Shown here: positions 16,001 through 22,129 of the stretch, piece after piece
Layout: the number at the start of each line of letters is the position of its first letter
Position numbering within the stretch: the stretch's first letter is position 1
DNA from: Dissophora ornata
Taxonomy: Eukaryota > Mortierellomycota > Mortierellomycetes > Mortierellales > Mortierellaceae
Direction: 5' to 3'
Length of the DNA: 22,129 nucleotides
Assembly (NCBI GenBank): GCA_025201705.1
Contig: MU616998.1
Span: 5,562-27,690, forward strand
Translations under genes and position numbers: made by a program
Notes under the pieces: model-generated
Databases searched by the model: none
The model's input: only the letters and a program-made list of their open reading frames with translations
Told to the model about the DNA's origin: nothing

Positions 16001-17748
16001 TATTTTCAGAGGGCGCGCCTGAGACCATCATGCGCGTTGCAGTAGCGTTCTTGAAGAAGAACGAAGAAAAGTTGATGCAGCTCCAAGAATTCGAGGATTT
16101 GTTGGAGGTGTTGTCGACAAAACTGTACGATGTCTATGATGATAATGCAGGAAGTGTCATCAAGGACGCTATGGCTCTCTCATCTGAGATCTCTACGGAC
16201 AAGCTCGATGCGTTGGCAATGGCCTACTTGGCAGAGTTGGAGGATCAGCAGAAGCGGGCGGGCGAGGTCACGAGCAAGCGTTTCGGAGATCGGTTCGGAG
16301 TCTCTTCAAAGACTAGTAAGCCAGAGGAGACCAAAGCAGCTATCCCAAAGCAAATATCGTCACCGAAGCTGAAGCGTGGCAGCAGTCGCCTGTCGATCGC
16401 GGCGTCGTTTGGATCGTCGGCTAATCTGGGATTGAACGATGATGATGAGCCATCAAGCGCAAGGTCTACGGGCACTGAGGCTATGCTCTTGGAGCAGATC
16501 CAGGACTTGGCCAAGGCTTTGTCAACTCTCCAGAGGGATCATGTCGAAGTTACTGACGCTGTTGTCAGTGCCAAGATGGAGAAGGTGCATGATTTGGAAG
16601 AGATCGAGAGCCTTCGTAGGAAGATCACCGAGATGGAGCGTCAACAGAAACGGGCCTCAACGATGAGTGCCATTTCCCCTTCGTTGATGAGCCAGAGCGA
16701 CACAGCGTCATCCATGATGACATCCTCCCCTCGCACTACCATCCACGAAGACGGCAAGATGAGCTCCAGCTGGTCTACTCACTCTCGAGAGGACGAGTCA
16801 GAGGGCCATGAGACTAAGGCTTCCTCAATTTCCTCCTTGAACTCTGGTCAAGATGAGCTCACTCAGCGCCTGACTGCGACAGAACGGGAGCTTTCTCATG
16901 TTACCGCTGAGCTTGTGCACGCCAAGGTCTCTGTGATGGAGGCAATGAACGAGGTTGAGGCACAGCGACAGAAGACACAGACGATCGAGAAGATCCTCAT
17001 GGACTCGAAGGAAGCCGTCGTGTTGCTCCAGGACCAGCAAGTCCTCCTCCAGAATACCAAGATGGAGATGGCCATGGAGATGGATGGCTTGCGCCACGAG
17101 CGCGACACGTTCGAGCGAGACCTGAACGTGATGCGCCAGCAGTTTGACGAGACGAAGCGGCTGTGGCTGGAGGGCCAGGTTGAGCGCCACACCCTTCAGG
17201 AGAAGGTAAAGGAGCTGGAGATGAACGCCGCATTTGCAGCCTCGAACTCTAGCCTTGGTCGTGGCCGAAGCTTCCGCAAGTCCTTGGGCGAGACCGTGAT
17301 GATAAACATGATGAATTCAAGGAGCGGCTCACCTTCGCCAAGGGCATCCGCTCAACTGTCCTTCGTCTCTGACAACAGTAACCTCCCACCCCTGCCCATG
17401 TCGCCAACGACTGACGGCAGCAGTCGTCGAGGATCGGATGATTCCCAGGATACTGCACGGAATACGCTTGTCCGTCGCGAGAGTTCTGATACCTTGAACT
17501 CGACCCAGTCCGGACGCGAGTCCACATCCTCTGTCCGACCTGCTGCTATGGTCAGGAAGGGATGGCCAAGTGAGAAGGCAGCCAATGCAGGCGTTGTGCC
17601 CACGACACCGACCAACAGCACATTCGGAACTCGCAAGTTCATGGTGGCGCCAGAGGGCAGTGAGACGAAGTTGAAGAGGAGTCAGTCGACACGGAATAGC
17701 ATGTTCGGCGGCTTTGGTTTCCGTCGCTCAGCCAGCGAGGCATCCTAA
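13045..17748 (+). CDS. TBC-domain Rab GTPase-activating protein, GYP5/EVI5-like
   Basis: Stimulates GTP hydrolysis on Rab/Ypt proteins in vesicle traffic. Proposed exons: 13045-13156, 14535-14896, 15044-15640, 15742-17748, giving 1025 aa; the introns (1378, 147, 101 nt) are GT..AG and phases agree. The TBC domain spans about residues 250-470: RQGLPSKLRGLIW, the arginine-finger motif IIQRDLARTF (R308) and the glutamine-finger motif VGYCQG (Q345), both catalytic residues intact. Then come a basic/Ser-rich linker, two coiled-coil blocks (from LLEQIQDLAKAL and from DELTQRLTATERELS) and a Ser-rich tail ending in FGFRRSASEAS. Domain order matches yeast Gyp5/Gyl1 and animal EVI5/RabGAP1. The N-terminal exon encodes MATETVDPALLP and a triple VPSS repeat. 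It was chosen because its last base fits the phase of exon 2, but the 1.4-kb first intron may hide another exon (14212-14259 is a candidate). Confidence 0.88.
13087..13122 (+). repeat. 12-nt tandem repeat (3 copies) encoding VPSS
   Basis: Three consecutive units of GTCCCTTCGTCC or GTTCCTTCGTCC in the first coding exon of the TBC gene; a length-variable spot. Confidence 0.75.
13611..13669 (+). repeat. CAT/TAT trinucleotide microsatellite in TBC-gene intron 1
   Basis: About 20 trinucleotides of CAT interspersed with TAT, in the long first intron. Simple repeat; no coding role. Confidence 0.85.
14212..14259 (+). other. Candidate 48-nt alternative exon of the TBC gene
   Basis: A strong acceptor (TTTTTTATTCAG) ends at 14211 and a usable donor (GTAGAA) begins at 14260. 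The 48 nt between them keep the phase of flanking exons 1 and 2 and would add 16 residues, essentially SPTASGSSAGGHYGFD, similar in composition to the rest of the N-terminus. The donor is not ideal and there is no transcript evidence. Confidence 0.35.
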
Positions 17749-17950
17749 AACGAGTGTCTATATTTTTCTTTTCTCGTAAGCAGCATTCGTTTCACTCCCT
17801 CTCTCGCTTTGTCATATATCCCCCACCCCATTCCTTGCTTCCTCCGTCGCCATCGATCTAGCTTATACATATGTGTCGTTGTTTTTGCCTATCTATTATT
17901 ATTGTCAGTTTATTTGTTTTACATACATGTCTCCTCTCTGATTTACACGT

Positions 17951-17956
17951 AATAAA
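17951..17956 (+). terminator. AATAAA polyadenylation-signal candidate of the TBC gene
   Basis: AATAAA about 200 nt beyond the TBC stop codon in an A/T-rich stretch. Confidence 0.45.
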
Positions 17957-18051
17957 AATAATTACATGAACAAGGGAATTCCTATTGCGCATCTCGTTCC
18001 GTCGATTCCGACTACTGTTTTTATTTCTTTGAAAAGAAAATAAAAAAAAGA

Positions 18052-18071
18052 AGTGCGCATGCTTGCGCACT
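18052..18071. repeat. Perfect hairpin (8-bp stem, 4-nt loop) between convergent genes
   Basis: AGTGCGCA, loop TGCT, TGCGCACT. It is flanked by an A-rich run on the left and TATTTTG on the right, so either strand's transcript would fold it just beyond the 3' UTR. It could mark a bidirectional termination zone. Confidence 0.55.
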
Positions 18072-18310
18072 ATTTTGTCAATGTAAGATTTGTGGAGGGA
18101 GGGGACTTTTTCAATTAAAGAAAAAAAATAAAAAAATAAAAGAACTTTTGAGAGAAAAGCAATGTTGTTGTCGTTGGTTGCTGCTGATATTTTTGTAGAA
18201 ACATCGCTGCTGCATTTCGTTTTTTGGTCATTTCAAGTTTGCGTAAAAGTGCTGATAATAATAATTGCCCTGTCTCCCCTCCTTCCCCCCGCTGTGCTTT
18301 TTTTTGGTGT

Positions 18311-20734
18311 TTAAAGAGTTGCCTCCTCACGTTGTCGTCGCTCCTGCTGAAGACAATCCTGAATTGGGTCAAACCGATACTTTGTTGGCGTAACCGGCGT
18401 CGACTGCGGCGAAGGCGGTGTCATCGTCGTCGATGCCATCAAATTCCTGTTCAAGCTGCTCGCTGCTCGACTGCTACTACCGGCACTCGACATCGAATGC
18501 GCATGATGTGAATGCGGGTACGAATACGCATGTGGGTGCATATCTGCAGAAGACGACGAGGAGCTGGACGACGGCGAAGTCATATGCTTGTTGCTACTAC
18601 TACGGTGTCCATGTCCATGACTATGACCATGACTGCCACTACTACTGCCACTACCACCGGGATGCGCTTGGGCTGCCGCATAGTAGTAGGCTGCCGCATG
18701 GCTTGCTGCCTGCTTCTGCTGCTGCTGGTACTGTTGCTGGTACTGTTGCTGCTGTCGGTAATAGAACAGTTGTTGGTCTCGACCGCTGCTGCTGGATGAC
18801 GTAGGCGTCACATCCTCCATGCGTTCGACCACCTCAGTCATAGGTGATGTCGGGGATGCAGGAACAGATGTAGATGCAGATGCAGACCAAGTACGGTGGT
18901 GGTGGTGATCAGAGCCACTGCTGGGTGCTGCATGTCTTGATGAGGATTGACTCCCATGATGCTGGTGCTGGTGCTGGTGCTGGGGTTGAGGGTGTTCGCG
19001 TGGGAGTGATGTGAGGGAACCGTGGCGAGAAGACGGCGAGGGGTGTCGCTGATGTTGTCTCGAAGACGGGCGGTCGACTTGGTCGTCCTGATCCATCTCC
19101 TCAGTATCCTGCTGCTGATCGTGAGCAGCGGAAGGAGAGTGTTGCTCCTGAGATATAGACTGCTGATGATCGGTTAATGCTGCTACTGTGGGTGCATCTA
19201 ACTCGACATCTTCCCCGTCCTCATCATCTTGTTGATCCTGCTTCTTAGATGACGACGGTGTCGCTGAAGTGGCTCCGCGACGTGATTTGGGCGAGATGTG
19301 AGTTCGGTAGTGCTGCATCATGTTGTCCTGTCTCGAGAACTTGCTGGGACATCCAGGCATCAGGCACGAAAAGTTACGCTCTCCTGTGTGGATACGATTA
19401 TGACGAGCGAGGTGTCCGCTGTGAGCAAGAAAAGATAACACCGTTTTCGTTAGTAATTAGTAACAGAGTCAAGGCAACAACAACCGCACAATTATGTTAT
19501 TTTTTGGTGAGCAAAAAAAAAATGTGTACCTTGTGGTGAAGCGCTTGTTGCACCCTGGATATGTGCATGAGTACTTGCGTTTCGAGAAAGTTGGCCCCGA
19601 TAACACCCCCTCGGGCAACATGCCCGAGTGTCCCATCAATCCACGATAGGCCGCCTCATGTTCATCCGAGACCGATGTCGCGTCCTCCGAAAACGCCCTC
19701 ATAAAGAATGGCAATGGTGAAGCGCCTGTAGCCGATTGTGTAGCGTAGGGTGATGATGCAGATGGTGAGGGCGGGTATCCATGGCCATTGTGACCATGAT
19801 GGCTATTGTGCCCACTACCGCCATGACCATGGCCATGGCCATGATGACCATTTGAGCTGTACGGGTATAACTGCGCACCACTGCTCAAACTCCGACTCCT
19901 CTGCGAGTTCGCTGCAGCTTCTGAGGCTCTGGAATCGAACCCTGACCGGAATGGCGTTGCGGCGTTCGTGAGTGACGTCGATCGGCCTTGTTCACAACTC
20001 TCTGACCGATTTCTTGACGATGAAGGAGAGTAGTATGGATCACGATCGTCGCTGAAATAGTCGCGACGATCCCTGAAATGTGGAGAACGGGGCGAGCGCA
20101 GGGGAGGGAGGCCATGTTCTTGTGATGGTGGTGGCGGCGCGATGTGATGATGATGTTGATGATGATGATGCTGATGCTGCTGATGCTGCTGCGGGTGATG
20201 ATGCTCATGATGCTCATGATACGATGATGATGCTGGCGGTGGCGGCGGTCGGACACTGTATTCACCTCTTTCATCCTTGATCGAGCCCTTTTCCTGATCA
20301 TGAGTATTATCGTTCAAAATGTTGACCTTGTTCCCTGACGAGTTGGTGATTGACATTCCAGCCAGCCGCTTCGATTGCTGGTATACGGCAGAGTCTGTCA
20401 TCGATTCGAATTCAGGTTCGGAGTACGATGGTGGCAAAGGCGTCGATGGAGCGTTCTTCCCGCTATAGAAATCCTTTCTCAGAAAGGACGGGTGTTGGTG
20501 TGTCGGTGACGCCGGATATGGATGCGAATGTGGCTGTGGGTGTGACTCTGTCCGTGAGGGAGGCGGCGCGGCGCGAGATGCTGTGTATGCGGATGATGTA
20601 TGGGGAGAGAGGGCCTCGTGGTGGTCTGAAGGATCCGACGAATTATAAAGGGTCTCGTTGTGGCGGCGATGGTGGCGGTGAGGGTGGTGGTGCTCGTGCA
20701 GCTGCGATGGATAACTTGAGGCGGTGGTGGACAT
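18311..20734 (-). CDS. C2H2 zinc-finger transcriptional repressor, Nrg1/Nrg2-like
   Basis: Exons 20734-19530 and 19418-18311 (intron 111 nt, GT..AG) give 770 aa. Two adjacent C2H2 fingers lie mid-protein. Finger 1 runs from YSCTYPGC through FTTSGHLARHNRIH (C390, C395, H408, H412), then the linker TGERN. Finger 2 runs from FSCLMPGC through KFSRQDNMMQHYRTH (C420, C425, H438, H442). The phrases FTTSGHLARHNRIHTGE and FSRxDNxxQHYRTH are hallmarks of yeast Nrg1/Nrg2, which bind CCCT-type sites and recruit Ssn6-Tup1 to repress glucose-, stress- and filamentation-regulated genes. The intron splits the serine codon (S402) inside finger 1. Flanking regions are very low complexity: His-rich runs (about 180-205), GHGHGH and QHQHQH stretches, Gln/Tyr-rich runs and many Ser runs. 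Targets in this fungus are unknown; the C-terminal half could be an activation or repression surface. Confidence 0.88.
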
Positions 20735-22129
20735 GGCTCAAAAAGAGGGTATATCTCGTCGGGTATTTATACAATTACGTTTCTTGTGAGGGCCGATGGG
20801 ATGCTCACCGCTCATTCACTGCTTGGATACGTGGGGATGAGTGCTAATGAAAATAAGGGACTATAGTATCACAGAAGCAAGAAAAAAAAAGGATCGAGGG
20901 CCAAGGTTCAAGTCCAGGTTCAGATCCAGGTAGGCACAATCGATAGCAGGGAGGGTGTGAGTGTGTATGACACAGTGAGCTCAATGGATTTTGGTATTGT
21001 CCAGTGACGAAATGCCAAAAGGAAGGCGAGACAAGGAGATCAAAGAAAAAAAATGAGGTTTGAAAAATCAAAGTGAGCGCGCAAGGCAGTTCGGGCAAGC
21101 TGGAAGCAAGGAGAGGGGACAAGGGAGCACCGGGTGGATGTTAACGGAGGTCGAGGTGATGCCGTTACGGTGGAAATCAAGGATCAAAAAGAACACTCTC
21201 GGTGGCGAAGGCAGGCTCTACACTGGTATTTTTTTGCTGATGTTTTTGCGCAGGAGCGGTTTGGGAACCGAAAATCCTGTTCAACCTAGGAGAATATATA
21301 GGTAGTAACGACAGGGTAAGAAGTAAAGCAAAGCAAGAGTTAGAAGACAAGTAAATCAAAACACCGTGCATGTTTGGGCTAGCTAACCCTGAGTCCGTTT
21401 GAGCAAACACAGAAACGATAAACAAGAAGTATGCAGCATCCATTGACATCGTCACAGATGATAGAAGGCAGGAGGGACGGATTGAAGGGGGTGAAGCGTG
21501 GATCGCCCATTCTTCAGGTTCTCCTCCCCTTTGCGCACTTGTACCAACCACCATACAGGCCACATTCGCATCAAAACACCCGCACAAAAAACAACACCGA
21601 CCATCCAGCGAGACGGGAAAAACGGTGTAAAAGGGAACAACAGAACAAATAGGACACGCCCTAATAGTTACGAATAAGGAACAGCACTTTCTGTCCCTTC
21701 TCTGTCCCTTTCCACACATGCACGTAAATACACGCACGCGGGCAGACATGCATAACAAACCCTCGAGCATTCTCAAGGGTGGAATGGTATTGTAAACAGA
21801 AATGCGTAAAGAAAAAAAAAAACGTTGTCTCTTTCCCTTTCTTCCTCTCCTCTCCTCGAGCTCTCTCTCTCACGCGCACACAGCATCTTTTTTTGCATGG
21901 GACGAACAGTGAGCACATCAGTCAAAATCAAACACAAAAACGCAGGAGTGAAAGGGAATGTCAGGCATGGGCCATTTTTTAGCCGCAAGGACCTCATCCT
22001 CAACGAGGAATAAACACACACACATACACGCAAAAACGTGGCTTCTCCAGGAGAGAACTAAGACGGAGGCATCAACAACAACGTCCCGAAGATGAGATTA
22101 CACTAAAATAGAGAAGAAAACGAAGGGGG
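20735..22129. other. Upstream region of the Nrg1-like gene; no gene seen
   Basis: About 1.4 kb of promoter or leader sequence. It contains several AGGGG/CCCCT words (near 21112, 21486, 21527 and 22123) that in yeast would be stress-response elements or Nrg-type sites, A runs, CT-rich and (AC)n tracts (22013-22024). The longest minus-strand frame (21177-21776, 199 codons) has no recognisable domain, an odd Cys/Ser/Phe-rich composition and no splice logic; not called as a gene. Confidence 0.5.
20764..20771 (-). promoter_or_regulatory. TATA-like element immediately upstream of the Nrg1-like gene
   Basis: The minus strand reads TATAAATA 30 nt upstream of the start codon at 20734. If used it would leave almost no leader, so either the real start codon lies further in, or this TATA is not the functional one. 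Another TATATA lies near 21293-21300. Confidence 0.3.

Larger units (their letters stand above)
17749..18310. other. Convergent intergenic region between TBC and Nrg1-like genes
   Basis: Holds both 3' UTRs. It is A/T-rich with several A or T runs, an AATAAA for the plus-strand gene, and a perfect 8-bp hairpin at 18052-18071 almost midway between the two stop codons. No gene is supported. Confidence 0.6.

Noticed and set aside
20900..20935. tRNA B-box-like GGTTCAAGTCC
   Set aside because: No A box or cloverleaf stems at the right distance; the motif is part of a short GGTTCA repeat.
21177..21776. 199-codon minus-strand frame
   Set aside because: Cys/Ser/Phe-rich composition without domain features, in the upstream region of the Nrg1-like gene; likely chance.
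1..22129. CRISPR arrays, prokaryotic operons or biosynthetic cluster
   Set aside because: No regularly spaced repeats, no polycistronic layout; the six intact genes belong to unrelated pathways.

Overview
The window is nuclear DNA from an intron-rich filamentous fungus. Evidence: spliceosomal GT..AG introns mostly of 100-220 nt, a fungal Nrg1-type zinc-finger repressor, a YPC1/ACER-type ceramidase, TATA boxes and AATAAA signals, homopolymer A/T runs and microsatellites, and long Ser/His/Pro-rich low-complexity proteins. The style and the degraded Fanzor fragment suggest an early-diverging lineage (Mucoromycota, perhaps Mortierella-like), but that is inference and no marker here proves it. I resolved six protein-coding genes; exon joints were chosen by GT/AG sites, reading phase and protein-family continuity.

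Left part: two genes on the minus strand in tandem, a malate dehydrogenase with a peroxisomal C-terminal signal (540-2013, four exons) and a PP4-type protein phosphatase catalytic subunit (3308-4920, six exons). Divergent from the phosphatase across 1.4 kb lies an alkaline ceramidase on the plus strand (6333-8161) that appears to use a 3-nt microexon. The shared upstream region holds an unexplained cluster of stable hairpins (about 5222-5460).

Middle: 8162-10128 is a graveyard of broken plus-strand coding pieces. The clearest is the C-terminal zinc-ribbon and RuvC-III end of a Fanzor (eukaryotic TnpB-like RNA-guided nuclease), carrying an in-frame TGA. It also holds a short XPG/FEN-like N-terminal remnant, an unidentified remnant and a pair of 22-nt direct repeats. 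Convergent to it is a 584-aa RD/RE-repeat protein of unknown function on the minus strand (10129-11883).

Right part: a GYP5/EVI5-like TBC-domain Rab GTPase-activating protein on the plus strand (13045-17748) with a 1.4-kb first intron, convergent with an Nrg1-like C2H2 repressor on the minus strand (18311-20734). The last 1.4 kb is upstream sequence of the repressor with no gene I can support.

The six intact genes look like ordinary housekeeping and regulatory genes of separate pathways (glyoxylate/beta-oxidation redox, phosphatase signalling, sphingolipid turnover, vesicle traffic, transcriptional repression). Nothing suggests a cluster. The unusual material lies in the Fanzor graveyard, the ceramidase splicing and the hairpin-rich intergenic stretch.
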